Below the pieces are notes generated by a model. The model had not been told where the DNA came from, did no database searches, and saw only the letters and a list, made by a program, of their open reading frames with translations. The position numbers and the translations under genes are program-made. A stretch of 45,317 nt of DNA from an uncultured Treponema sp. (GTDB taxonomy: Bacteria > Spirochaetota > Spirochaetia > Treponematales > Treponemataceae), in NCBI GenBank assembly GCA_937900125.1, contig CALCEK010000276.1, forward strand, positions 1 through 45,317. The letters run 5' to 3'. Each line of letters starts with the position of its first letter. Position 1 is the stretch's first letter. Shown in pieces: positions 15,701 through 23,881 of the stretch.

Positions 15701-16997
15701 CGATAGAACTTGGTACGAAAAAAAATCAGGCAAAAACTTTACAAAAAAAAATTCGCCTAAAAAGAATCAGGCAAAAATCCCACAAAAAAATCAAACAAAA
15801 AAAACTTTCCCCGCAAAAAAAATTGTTCAGGCAAAATCCCAAAACTTTTTTGCAAAAGAAGAAAATTACATTTTTGACATTTCTTCGCTTGAACAAAATG
15901 CCCGCGCAGTGCTTGCGGATTTTTCGGAAATTGTTTCGCAAAATTATCCGCTTTCTTCAAAACACCGCGTTTTGCTTTTAAATGAAATTCGCGCTTTGAG
16001 CCACGAGCTAACTGACGAACGCGATGCGCGACATCTTGGATATATGAACAAAACTTCTGCGCTCACAGCTTACATTCATTATTTTGAGTGGTGGAATTTG
16101 ATTCGGCTTACGCGAATTTTTAGCAATTTGCCGAACGATTTTTTTGATTTTGCCGAAGAAGATTTTTGTGCCGATTTTGGTTCTGGGCCGTTAACTGTTC
16201 CAATCGCACTTTTTTTAGCCCGCCCTGAACTTAGGGCAAAAAAATTGCGCTGGTATTGCGTTGACATTTCGAATCAGGCTTTAACCGCTGGAGAAAATAT
16301 TTTTTTTAGCGTAGCTGCCCGCCTTGAATGTGAGCCGTGGAAAATTATTCGCGTAAAAGGCGAACTTGGAATTGAACTAAAAGAAAAAGTTGCTTTTGTT
16401 TCTGCCGCAAATGTTTTTAATGAAATTGTTCAAAATCAAACGATGCCGCCAGATTTTCTTGCAAAAAAATATGCGTCAACTTTGCTTTCTTATGCAAAAG
16501 AAAACGCCTCGATTTTTTTAGCCGAGCCTGGCGTTCCGCATACAGCGCGTTTTCTTTCTTGCCTGCGCGATGCTTTTTTAAGAAAAAATTTTTACCCGCT
16601 TTCGCCGTGTCCGCATTGTGCCACTTGCCCGATGGAAGGGAAGCGCGGTGGAAAATGGTGTAATTTTTCATTTTTGACTTTGGATTCGCCTGAAAAACTT
16701 TTGGAACTTTCTAAAGCCGCAGACTTACCAAAAGAACGGGCGGTCGTTTCGTTTTTGGCGATGAAAAACACAAAACTTCCTAAAGCCGAAGAATCTGAAA
16801 TAAAAGCGCGAGTTGTAAGCGATTTGATTCTTCTTCCGAATCATAAAGAAGGATTTTATGCTTGTTCAAAAAAAGGGCTTCTCCTTTTGATTACAAAAAC
16901 ACCTCTTCGCTCTGGGGAATTGATTTCTTTTCCAGAACAAAAAGGTGATGCCGAATTTGACAAAAAGTCAGGCGCGCTAATCGTGCATCTTGACTAA
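15687..16997 (+). CDS. Rsm22-like small-subunit rRNA methyltransferase family protein
   Basis: 436 residues. After a very lysine-rich low-complexity N-terminus (about 50 residues, with KK and NF pairs) comes a class I SAM-binding fold: DFGSGPLTVPIALF as motif I, then LRWYCVDISNQAL, and FVSAANVFNEI. Downstream, FLAEPGVPHTARFL and the cysteine cluster CPHCATCPM with KWCNFSF match the Rsm22 family, where these cysteines are thought to bind metal or an Fe-S cluster. The mitochondrial relative acts in small-ribosomal-subunit assembly. I use the ATG at 15687, not the in-frame GTG 18 bases upstream. The coding DNA contains a run of nine A at 15743-15751 in the low-complexity part. Confidence 0.85.
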   Translation: MKKIDDRTWYEKKSGKNFTKKNSPKKNQAKIPQKNQTKKTFPAKKIVQAKSQNFFAKEENYIFDISSLEQNARAVLADFSEIVSQNYPLSSKHRVLLLNEIRALSHELTDERDARHLGYMNKTSALTAYIHYFEWWNLIRLTRIFSNLPNDFFDFAEEDFCADFGSGPLTVPIALFLARPELRAKKLRWYCVDISNQALTAGENIFFSVAARLECEPWKIIRVKGELGIELKEKVAFVSAANVFNEIVQNQTMPPDFLAKKYASTLLSYAKENASIFLAEPGVPHTARFLSCLRDAFLRKNFYPLSPCPHCATCPMEGKRGGKWCNFSFLTLDSPEKLLELSKAADLPKERAVVSFLAMKNTKLPKAEESEIKARVVSDLILLPNHKEGFYACSKKGLLLLITKTPLRSGELISFPEQKGDAEFDKKSGALIVHLD

Positions 16998-17007
16998 AAA
17001 ATTGCTT

Positions 17008-18954
17008 TTACTCGTCGTCTTTTGCGCTGTACATTTTTGCAATTTTTTCTTTGTACAATTCGTGGATTCTGTAACGCATCATTTCTTGTTTCGCGCTAAG
17101 TTCTACTCCAATTTCAAATGGTTTTGTAATCAGTTCAAAACGATTTATTTTTTCAAATGATTTGAATCCATTTTTTGCGTTAATCAACTCAGAAATTTCA
17201 TTTCCAATTAAATTGATAATTTCAGTTTTACCCGCAAGTTCTTCAAAACTATCGTAAAGAATTCCATTTTCTGCCGCATAACTTTCAACCTCGTCTTGAC
17301 TCGGCAAAATCAACGCAGACAAATAGCGCATATCCTCGCCTTTTTCATTTGTTCCAATAACAACCGCCGTGCTTATGTACTGCGATGTGTTGAGTTTTTG
17401 CTCAATCGGAACAGGTTCAATGTTTTCGCCGCCCATCAAAACGATTGTGTCCTTTTTGCGTCCGCGAAGTTGGATTTCACCGTCAACCGTAAGCATTGCA
17501 ATGTCGCCAGTGTCAAACCAGCCGTCAGCGGTCATAACTTTTGCGGTAAGGTCATCGCGCTTGTAATAGCCTTTCATAATGGTTTTGCCCCGCACTTGCA
17601 AGTTTCCCTTTTGACATTTGCCAAGAACGTAACCTTCATCGTCAACAACGCGAACTTCCACATTGCGAATTGGTGTTCCAACGGTGCGCATTATCGGGTC
17701 AGCAATTGGGCGAACGCTAACAATCGGAGAAGTTTCTGTAAGTCCGTAGCCTTCCACAATTTTGATTCCGCATGCCCAAAAGAATTTGTCAATGTACGCT
17801 GGATACGCGCCACCACCCGCAATTCCCGCGCGGAAATTTTTGCCGAGCATTTTTTTAATTTTTCCAAACACCAAAAGATTTCCCAAAAGTTTGATTGGAT
17901 ACAAAAGCAACCACGGAAGAACAAGCACTGGCCACCAAAAACCCAAATGGTCTGCGCCAAAACGCGCTGTTTTTCGTCTGAGCCGAGTGTCTATCGAAGT
18001 CCACAAAATCGCTTCATTCACAAAAAATCGGAACAATGCGTAGGTAATGCCACCCGCTTTTCGCATTTTGCGCCAAACACCGTCATAAACCGCCTCAAAT
18101 ACGCGCGGAACGGCAGGAAGCAAGGTTGGGTTGACTTTTTGCAGGTCAGCCAAAAGAATGCTCCCGATTGGTTTTGAGTAGCACATTGCAGCCCCTTGAA
18201 TAATGATGACGTATTCAACTTCGCGCTGAAAAACGTGCCACACTGGCAACACGCACAATGCCCGCTCGCCAGGATTTAAAAAAATGCGCTCAGGGATTTC
18301 GTCAAGTTGTGCCAAAAAGTTTCCGTGTGTTAGCATTACGCCTTTTGGAGTTCCCGTTGTGCCACTTGTAAAAATGATTGTCGCAAGGTCATCCCACTGC
18401 CCTTTTTCAAGTTCAGTTTCAACTTCGTCTGGATGAGCTTTTCGCCATTCGTGTCCGCTTTGCAAAACATCTTGAAACTGATAAAAGCGCACATTGCTTT
18501 GTCCACAACGCTTCACTTCGTTTTCGTCAACAGGGTCAAATGCAACAATCGCCTCTAAAGTTGGAAGCTTATCTTTTATGTTCATCAACTTGCGAACTTG
18601 TGCGCCGTTTTCCGCAATTACAATTTTACATTCCGCAAAAGAAAGAATGTAAGAAAGGTCGGCTTCCGTTGCATCGCAACCACGCGGAGTGTCTACGCAA
18701 CCCACCGCAAGCAAGCCCATATCCGCCTGCTGCCATTCCTTGCGGTCATCAGAAATAAGACCAATTCGCTCGCCGCGCGTTACGCCATGCTCTAAAAGTG
18801 CGCCCGCAAAATCTAAGGCAGTTTGGTAAAAATCGTGATAATTTAATGGAATAAAATCGCCTTTTTTTGTCCGCGAATATTGCGCCATAACTTCTGGATA
18901 TTTTTCAGCCACATTTCTTAACATTTTTGGTAATGTCTGAGGTAAATCGTTCAT
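17008..18954 (-). CDS. Long-chain acyl-CoA synthetase (AMP-forming)
   Basis: 648 residues, ANL superfamily. It activates a fatty acid with ATP and joins it to CoA. The P-loop is IIFTSGTTGTPKGVMLTHG (about residues 194-212). YGLTETSP is the A5 motif, WFDTGDIA the A7 motif and RGRKKDTIVLMGGENIEP the A8 hinge. The length and the hydrophobic insert near 313-365 fit bacterial long-chain ligases that associate with the membrane. I start it at the ATG at 18954, preceded by GGAAGGAAC; an in-frame TTG lies 12 bases upstream. It is convergent with the methyltransferase gene and has its own promoter. Treponemes often import fatty acids, which would give this enzyme a central role. Confidence 0.93.
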   Translation of the reverse strand: MNDLPQTLPKMLRNVAEKYPEVMAQYSRTKKGDFIPLNYHDFYQTALDFAGALLEHGVTRGERIGLISDDRKEWQQADMGLLAVGCVDTPRGCDATEADLSYILSFAECKIVIAENGAQVRKLMNIKDKLPTLEAIVAFDPVDENEVKRCGQSNVRFYQFQDVLQSGHEWRKAHPDEVETELEKGQWDDLATIIFTSGTTGTPKGVMLTHGNFLAQLDEIPERIFLNPGERALCVLPVWHVFQREVEYVIIIQGAAMCYSKPIGSILLADLQKVNPTLLPAVPRVFEAVYDGVWRKMRKAGGITYALFRFFVNEAILWTSIDTRLRRKTARFGADHLGFWWPVLVLPWLLLYPIKLLGNLLVFGKIKKMLGKNFRAGIAGGGAYPAYIDKFFWACGIKIVEGYGLTETSPIVSVRPIADPIMRTVGTPIRNVEVRVVDDEGYVLGKCQKGNLQVRGKTIMKGYYKRDDLTAKVMTADGWFDTGDIAMLTVDGEIQLRGRKKDTIVLMGGENIEPVPIEQKLNTSQYISTAVVIGTNEKGEDMRYLSALILPSQDEVESYAAENGILYDSFEELAGKTEIINLIGNEISELINAKNGFKSFEKINRFELITKPFEIGVELSAKQEMMRYRIHELYKEKIAKMYSAKDDE

Positions 18955-19001
18955 TGTTCCTTCCAAAATGACAAAAATAGATTTTTTGTAAAAGTGAACT
19001 C

Positions 19002-19030
19002 ATTATATACGGCTTGTATTTTTAAAGCAA
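19002..19030 (-). promoter_or_regulatory. Promoter for the acyl-CoA synthetase gene
   Basis: Minus strand: TTGCTT (19030-19025), 17 bases, perfect TATAAT (19007-19002). The expected start is near 18995, with a leader of about 40 bases. Confidence 0.7.
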
Positions 19031-19121
19031 TCGGAAAACAGCGAGTTTAGAAAATAAATTTGCAAAAAATGTCAGAATAATACAACTTTTAGTCGCAATA
19101 GTTCAACTTTATTAGAACATT

Positions 19122-20141
19122 TTATGAAGATTCGCGGACTACAAGATTTGTCGGCAAAGAAATATTTATTGCGTTTTCGCCTTGAACGGCTGTTCCGCTC
19201 ACAATCATTTCTACAGCTCGCGCCCCCATTTGTGTTTTTTGTACATTTATTGTTGTAATTGAAGGATTCGCATACGCAGAACCTTCTATATTATCTATGC
19301 TGATAAGAGCAACTTGTTCGGGAACGGCAATTTTTTTTTCGTTCAAATAATGCAAAACGCCGATTGCAACTTCATCTGAACCGCAAACAATTCCGCGTGG
19401 CATTTTACCTTTAGAATCAAGTTCTGAGATTGCATTGTACCCGCTAGAAAGATTGTCCGCAGGCAGCTGAGAAATAAAATTAGAAATTTCCACTTGACTT
19501 TCCGCAAAAGCCTGAAAAACTCCAGAAATTCTATCGTCTGTTTCGCCAATGTAGGCAATCGGGAAAAAATGCTTGTTCAAAATGTAAAGTGCCGCTTTTT
19601 TTGCCGCATTTTGTCTGTCAAATCCGACCGAACTCAATCCATTGTAAAGCCATTCAACACAAACAATTTTGGGGATTCGTTGCTTTATTTGCTCGATTAT
19701 TTTTTTGTCCGCCTCAGATTTTACGCATTGGTCAAGGGAAACCAAAATCAGCCCGCCAATTTCCTCCGTGTGAATCAATTCATTAAACAAAATGGGATTT
19801 TGCAATTCAGAAAAAAATCGAATAAAGCCAATATGGTAATTATTTTTATGCGCGGCAGTGTGAATCCCCGCAAGAATTTCGGCATAATAGGGGCGAATAA
19901 AAACTTCCGCATTGCAAATGATAACACCGATTTTGTTTTTTGCAAAAGCCTCGTTTCCTTGCTGCAAAGCCTGCGCCGCTTTGTTCGGACGGTAGCCCAA
20001 ACGCTCAATCACTTGCAAAATCCGCTCACGAGTTTCTGGAGCAACGGAACGCTCAGAGTTTCCGCTTATAACGTAGCTAACCATACTTCTAGTAACACCA
20101 GCTTCGCGGGCTACATCATTTTGAGTTACTTTCTTTTGCAT
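19122..20141 (-). CDS. LacI-family transcriptional regulator
   Basis: 339 residues. The N-terminal helix-turn-helix is VTQNDVAREAGVTRSMVSYVISG with the hinge helix YRPNKAAQALQQG. The C-terminal periplasmic-binding-protein fold (KIGVIICNAEVF, GGLILVS, AYIGETDD, GIVCGSDEVAIGVL, ALISIDNIEGS) would bind a sugar or nucleoside effector. The start at 20141 has AAGGGG at the right distance; an upstream in-frame ATG at 20183 falls at the predicted transcription start. A palindrome at the start of the transcript suggests autoregulation. The neighbours are an acyl-CoA synthetase and a divergent membrane protein, and no sugar gene is near, so the effector is unclear. Confidence 0.93.
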   Translation of the reverse strand: MQKKVTQNDVAREAGVTRSMVSYVISGNSERSVAPETRERILQVIERLGYRPNKAAQALQQGNEAFAKNKIGVIICNAEVFIRPYYAEILAGIHTAAHKNNYHIGFIRFFSELQNPILFNELIHTEEIGGLILVSLDQCVKSEADKKIIEQIKQRIPKIVCVEWLYNGLSSVGFDRQNAAKKAALYILNKHFFPIAYIGETDDRISGVFQAFAESQVEISNFISQLPADNLSSGYNAISELDSKGKMPRGIVCGSDEVAIGVLHYLNEKKIAVPEQVALISIDNIEGSAYANPSITTINVQKTQMGARAVEMIVSGTAVQGENAINISLPTNLVVRESS

Positions 20142-20168
20142 TAAAACTTTCCCCTTGCCAAAAAATGT

Positions 20169-20180
20169 CAACACGTGTTG
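20169..20180. promoter_or_regulatory. Candidate LacI-family operator
   Basis: CAACACGTGTTG is a perfect 12-base palindrome with a central CG, the usual feature of LacI-family sites. It starts at about +2 of the predicted lacI-type transcript, a place where repressor would block initiation or clearance. Confidence 0.6.
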
Positions 20181-20187
20181 CATTTCT

Positions 20188-20216
20188 ATAGTATGCTAGG
20201 AATTGCGCATTGTCAA
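20188..20216 (-). promoter_or_regulatory. Promoter of the LacI-family regulator gene
   Basis: Minus strand: perfect TTGACA (20216-20211), 17 bases, TACTAT (20193-20188). Predicted start is about 20181, directly beside the palindrome at 20169-20180. Confidence 0.75.
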
Positions 20217-20296
20217 TAAATTAAACCTGAGCGGAAATAGGATTTCTGAACAGGTCTATTGTGTTGATTTCCCTGTTTTAGCTACGCCTTACTTGT

Positions 20297-20310
20297 TTTT
20301 ATCGATAAAA
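20297..20310. repeat. 14-base palindrome upstream of the kinase-like gene
   Basis: TTTTATCGATAAAA is a perfect palindrome about 48 bases before the ATG at 20358, followed by TTGTATAAGG, which could hold a -10 box. It may be an operator, but its AT-rich composition makes chance possible. Confidence 0.35.
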
Positions 20311-20357
20311 TTGTATAAGGTAAAAGTGCTGATTAACATAGAAAATGAAGGTTATTG

Positions 20358-22070
20358 ATGGAACAAAAAATCGTATTTGCCCAAAATACTTCGATTGAGC
20401 TTGACATGGGAATGTCGCAGAGTGCATTTTCTAAGGCGAGAATTACGGAACGGCTTTCAGAAAGCGGGCTTTTAGCAGAAAAAAGGGGCGGCTCCTGGTA
20501 CTTTTTAAATTGGAACTTTACAGGTTCATTGCTTTCTGATACAAAAGAGGGCGGAACGCCAACGGTGCGCCTTACGGGAAGCGGCTTTGAAGGTTTTACA
20601 CTTTCTGAACTGTTTGCCTCTAGCGAAAAAGCAAAGGCAGCTTGCGCGGCAGCTTTAGTTTGCGCCGCCTTAGAAGAAAGCATCCGTCAAGAAAAAAGTT
20701 TTGCGCTTGTTGGCGGGGGCGGAATCATTGTTTCTCACGATTTTAGCAAAGTTCTTTTTTTGCCAGCCGATTTGTTTCTTACCGCAGTAAAATGTCGCGG
20801 GGACAATTTTTTTAGTGAGCAAAGCGGTTTTTACCTTTACGAAGTTTTAAAAGGAACGGCTGCAATTCATTTTTTGCAATCAGTAATCGCGTATCGTGCG
20901 CTAACGGGCGTTTTTCCATTTACAGAGCCATCTTCGCAAAAGCGTAGCGAAGATTTTCTTGACCACAATTACATTCCGCTAAAAAATAAAATCTGGGCAT
21001 TAGACGAAAAATTGTCGTTTTTTGTAGACAGTTCCCTTCAAAACTCGCAAGCAAAAACGCATCGCGCAAGCAAAGGCATAAAAGACGAGTCGGTGTCCTT
21101 TAAAGTGGAAATTATCTTTCCACTACAAACTTTTTATCGCGAATTAGGACTCACAGAAAACGGAGAAATTCCAATTGGCGCAACGCTACAAAATGTAATC
21201 CGAAAATCCTCCGAATCACCAGAGGAATTTGAATCCAAATCAAAAAAAGAACAAAAGAAATTTGAAAATAGTCTTAAATTAAAGCGCACATTGCGACATC
21301 ATCGGGTATTTTTTACGGGACTTGCCGTTGCCGCGCTAATTGTCGTGTTTGTTTCGCTTACAATCGTGCAATCGCGTGGCGAAAAACCCACAACAAAGGG
21401 TCTTTATTCGTGGGAAGTTGCGGAAGTTTTTTACAGTGCCTACAACACGCTCGATGTTTCTGCGGCGGAAAACTACGTTACGGGCAAAAAGCTCAACAAA
21501 ATTATAGATATAATGAGCAATATTTATGTTTCGGGCAAGGCTCGCGCGGTGTACGAGGTAAAAGAAGAAACTGTTTCGCCTGCGGAATGGCTTGTTTTTA
21601 ATTACGATGGGAATTACAACATTTTTGGGCTGACCCAATTTTCGCTTGATTCCGAAAAAGCGGAACTTTTTTCAGCAGGGCCTGTGCGTTCATCAAAGCC
21701 GAAAGCGGTTACGGAAGAAGGCGGTGTTCCTGTAAAAGATGGTGATGAAAAGTCGTACACCGCAACCTATATACAAGTGTTTAGTGAATCAGAAGAAACT
21801 CTTTCGCTCATTTACCGAACGGATTTGGTGCATTTGCTTTACAAAAAAAATCAGTGGCTCGTAAGCGAAATTGAGCAGAAGGACACCTATTCTACCGAAG
21901 TTTCGTTTAAAGATTTTATTGCGGATTGGAAAGAATGTGCCTCTGACGCAGACGAAAATATTTTGTCGGTAGCAAATCGTTTGCGCGAAAAACATCCGTG
22001 GATTCCGACAAACAGCGAAATCTTAGCCGCCGAAGCGCATTTAAAAGCCACATCACTTTTTTCGAACTAA
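20358..22070 (+). CDS. Membrane protein with kinase-like N-terminal half
   Basis: 570 residues. I recognise no named family. Residues 1-210 resemble a decayed protein-kinase fold: ALVGGGGIIVSHDFSKVLFLPADL sits where the catalytic and DFG loops would be, and VIAYRALTGVFPF resembles the kinase C-lobe motif (Y-E-L-L-T-G-x-x-P-F). The catalytic H-R-D and D-F-G residues are missing, so any kinase activity is doubtful. Residues 216-315 are charged. One membrane helix follows at about 316-338 (FFTGLAVAALIVVFVSLTIV). The extracytoplasmic tail has an NTF2/SnoaL-like look (FYSAYNTLDVSAAENYV). The topology is that of a sensor: cytoplasmic kinase-like part, one helix, outside domain. The start at 20358 has GAAGG upstream. 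Confidence 0.6.
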   Translation: MEQKIVFAQNTSIELDMGMSQSAFSKARITERLSESGLLAEKRGGSWYFLNWNFTGSLLSDTKEGGTPTVRLTGSGFEGFTLSELFASSEKAKAACAAALVCAALEESIRQEKSFALVGGGGIIVSHDFSKVLFLPADLFLTAVKCRGDNFFSEQSGFYLYEVLKGTAAIHFLQSVIAYRALTGVFPFTEPSSQKRSEDFLDHNYIPLKNKIWALDEKLSFFVDSSLQNSQAKTHRASKGIKDESVSFKVEIIFPLQTFYRELGLTENGEIPIGATLQNVIRKSSESPEEFESKSKKEQKKFENSLKLKRTLRHHRVFFTGLAVAALIVVFVSLTIVQSRGEKPTTKGLYSWEVAEVFYSAYNTLDVSAAENYVTGKKLNKIIDIMSNIYVSGKARAVYEVKEETVSPAEWLVFNYDGNYNIFGLTQFSLDSEKAELFSAGPVRSSKPKAVTEEGGVPVKDGDEKSYTATYIQVFSESEETLSLIYRTDLVHLLYKKNQWLVSEIEQKDTYSTEVSFKDFIADWKECASDADENILSVANRLREKHPWIPTNSEILAAEAHLKATSLFSN

Positions 22071-22212
22071 GACTAGCGCGTTCCCACGGTGTACAAATAC
22101 ACTTCGCCCACTTTGCACTTTGCGCGTTATTTCTTGAGGACGCAGCCCGAAGAATCTGTGCTTTCTTTTCGTAAAAGAGGACATCCTTGACAATTTTACA
22201 GATTTTGTCATA

Positions 22213-22241
22213 TTGACTAGACGCAAAAATCATATTAGAAT
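22213..22241 (+). promoter_or_regulatory. Promoter of the carboxyltransferase gene
   Basis: TTGACT (22213-22218), exactly 17 bases, TAGAAT (22236-22241). The leader of about 50 bases ends in GAGGAGAAGCA before the ATG at 22300. Confidence 0.7.
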
Positions 22242-22299
22242 AGAAGAAAGTTTGTAAAAGACGAAATCTGTAACGAATGCTAAAAAGCGAGGAGAAGCA

Positions 22300-23793
22300 A
22301 TGGCGAACACCTACAATATTGAAAAGCAGCATGAAAAAGGAAAACTTCACGCGATTGAGCGAATCAATGCCCTTTGCGACAAGGATTCATTCTTTGAAAT
22401 TTATTCTGCTGCGCGGCACACCTGCACAAGTTTTGGAATGGATAAAAAGGAAATTCCATACGATGGTGTTATCACAGGATTCGGCAAAATCAACGGAAAA
22501 AAAGTTGCCGTTTATGCGCAAGATTTTACAGTTCAGGGCGGAAGTTTAGGAAAAGTCCACGGGCAAAAAATCGCAGAGCTTATTGACAAAGCCATTGAAG
22601 CGCGATGTCCTGTTATCGGAATAAACGATTCGGGCGGAGCGCGTATACAAGAAGGTGTTGACGCACTTTGTGGATATGGCGACTTGTTTTACCAAAACGT
22701 TCGGGCGAGCGGGTCAGTTCCGCAGATAAGCATTATCGCAGGTCCTTGCGCGGGAGGTGCAGTTTATTCGCCTGGAATTACGGATTTTATTTTTGCCGTT
22801 GATTCAATCAGCCAAATGTTCATAACAGGTCCGAAAGTTGTAAAAAGCGTTATGTTTATGGATATAAGTGCGGAAGATTTGGGCGGTGCTTCGATTCATT
22901 CTCAGAAAAGCGGAGTTGCACATTTCCGTTGCCCAACAGAATCTGACTGCTACGATAAAGTTCGTAAATTACTTGATTACATTCCTCACTACTATGGGGA
23001 ATCCATAATTGCAGAAAAGTTTCATTTTGATGAAAGACGCAAGGCTAAACGGATTACAAACATTCTTCCAGAACGCAGTACACAAGGTTACGATATGAAA
23101 GAAGTTGTTAATTGCGTTATCGATGACGATTCGTTCTTTGAAGTTATGGCGGAGTTTGCACCGAATGTTTCAGTGGGCTTTGCTAAAATCGAAGGAAAAT
23201 CCGTTGGAGTTGTGGCAAATAATCCTGCCGCCTTAGGTGGAATTTTGGATTGCGATTCTTCTGATAAAATTGCGCGTTTTGTTCGCTATTGCGACAGTTT
23301 TAACATTCCGCTTTTAACTTTTGTTGACGTTCCAGGATTTATTCCAGGTCCACAGGAAGAACAAAAAGGAATTATCCGTCATGGCGCAAAAGTTATTTAT
23401 GCTTACTCAGAAGCGACAGTTCCAAAAGTAACAGTTATCACAAGAAAAGCGTATGGCGGAGCATACATTGCAATGTGTTCAAAACATTTGGGAGCTGATT
23501 TTGTTTACGCTTGGCCAAAAGCCGAAATCGCCGTTATGGGTGCAGAAGGTGCGCTCGGCATTTTGTACGCAAAAGAAATGAAAGACCCCGCAAACGCAGC
23601 CCTTGTTGCACAAAAATCACAAGAGTACAAAGACACAATAATGACTCCAACAGTTGCAGCCCAAAGGGATTACATCAGCGAAATAATAAATCCCGAAGAA
23701 ACTCGCAACCGCGTAGCAAAAAGCTTTGACTTTTTAACAAACAAAACGCAAAATGTTTCTCCTGCAAAAAAACACGGAAACATTCCGCTCTAA
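22300..23793 (+). CDS. mmdA: Acyl-CoA carboxylase/decarboxylase carboxyltransferase subunit
   Basis: 497 residues, crotonase fold of the carboxyltransferase family (propionyl-CoA carboxylase beta, methylmalonyl-CoA decarboxylase alpha). The N-terminal half has INDSGGARIQEGVDALCGYGD and GPCAGGAVYSPGITDF, which form an acyl-CoA oxyanion hole. The C-terminal half has FVDVPGFIPGPQEE, the RKAYGGAYIAM loop and AEIAVMGAEGALGILY. These point to methylmalonyl- or propionyl-CoA. It moves carboxyl groups between biotin and the acyl-CoA. The biotin carrier, the sodium-pump beta and gamma subunits and biotin carboxylase are absent from the neighbourhood, so partners must be elsewhere. A hairpin terminator follows. 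Confidence 0.88.
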   Translation: MANTYNIEKQHEKGKLHAIERINALCDKDSFFEIYSAARHTCTSFGMDKKEIPYDGVITGFGKINGKKVAVYAQDFTVQGGSLGKVHGQKIAELIDKAIEARCPVIGINDSGGARIQEGVDALCGYGDLFYQNVRASGSVPQISIIAGPCAGGAVYSPGITDFIFAVDSISQMFITGPKVVKSVMFMDISAEDLGGASIHSQKSGVAHFRCPTESDCYDKVRKLLDYIPHYYGESIIAEKFHFDERRKAKRITNILPERSTQGYDMKEVVNCVIDDDSFFEVMAEFAPNVSVGFAKIEGKSVGVVANNPAALGGILDCDSSDKIARFVRYCDSFNIPLLTFVDVPGFIPGPQEEQKGIIRHGAKVIYAYSEATVPKVTVITRKAYGGAYIAMCSKHLGADFVYAWPKAEIAVMGAEGALGILYAKEMKDPANAALVAQKSQEYKDTIMTPTVAAQRDYISEIINPEETRNRVAKSFDFLTNKTQNVSPAKKHGNIPL

Positions 23794-23809
23794 AAATTAA
23801 ATTTCAAGT

Positions 23810-23857
23810 CTTATGTCCGCAGAATATCTTTTGCTTTTTTTTGCGGACATAAGTTTT
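23810..23857 (+). terminator. Strong hairpin after the carboxyltransferase gene
   Basis: CTTATGTCCGCA (23810-23821) pairs perfectly over 12 bases with TGCGGACATAAG (23842-23853), with a 20-base T-rich loop, followed by TTTT. It lies between two convergent genes (stop at 23793 and stop at 23882). Confidence 0.75.
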
Positions 23858-23881
23858 GTTGTTCAAAAATAGTAGGCACTT

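Noticed and set aside
17296..18177. Open frame of 293 codons on the + strand
   Set aside because: It is antisense to the acyl-CoA synthetase gene, has no family resemblance and is rich in N, H and C, typical of a shadow frame.
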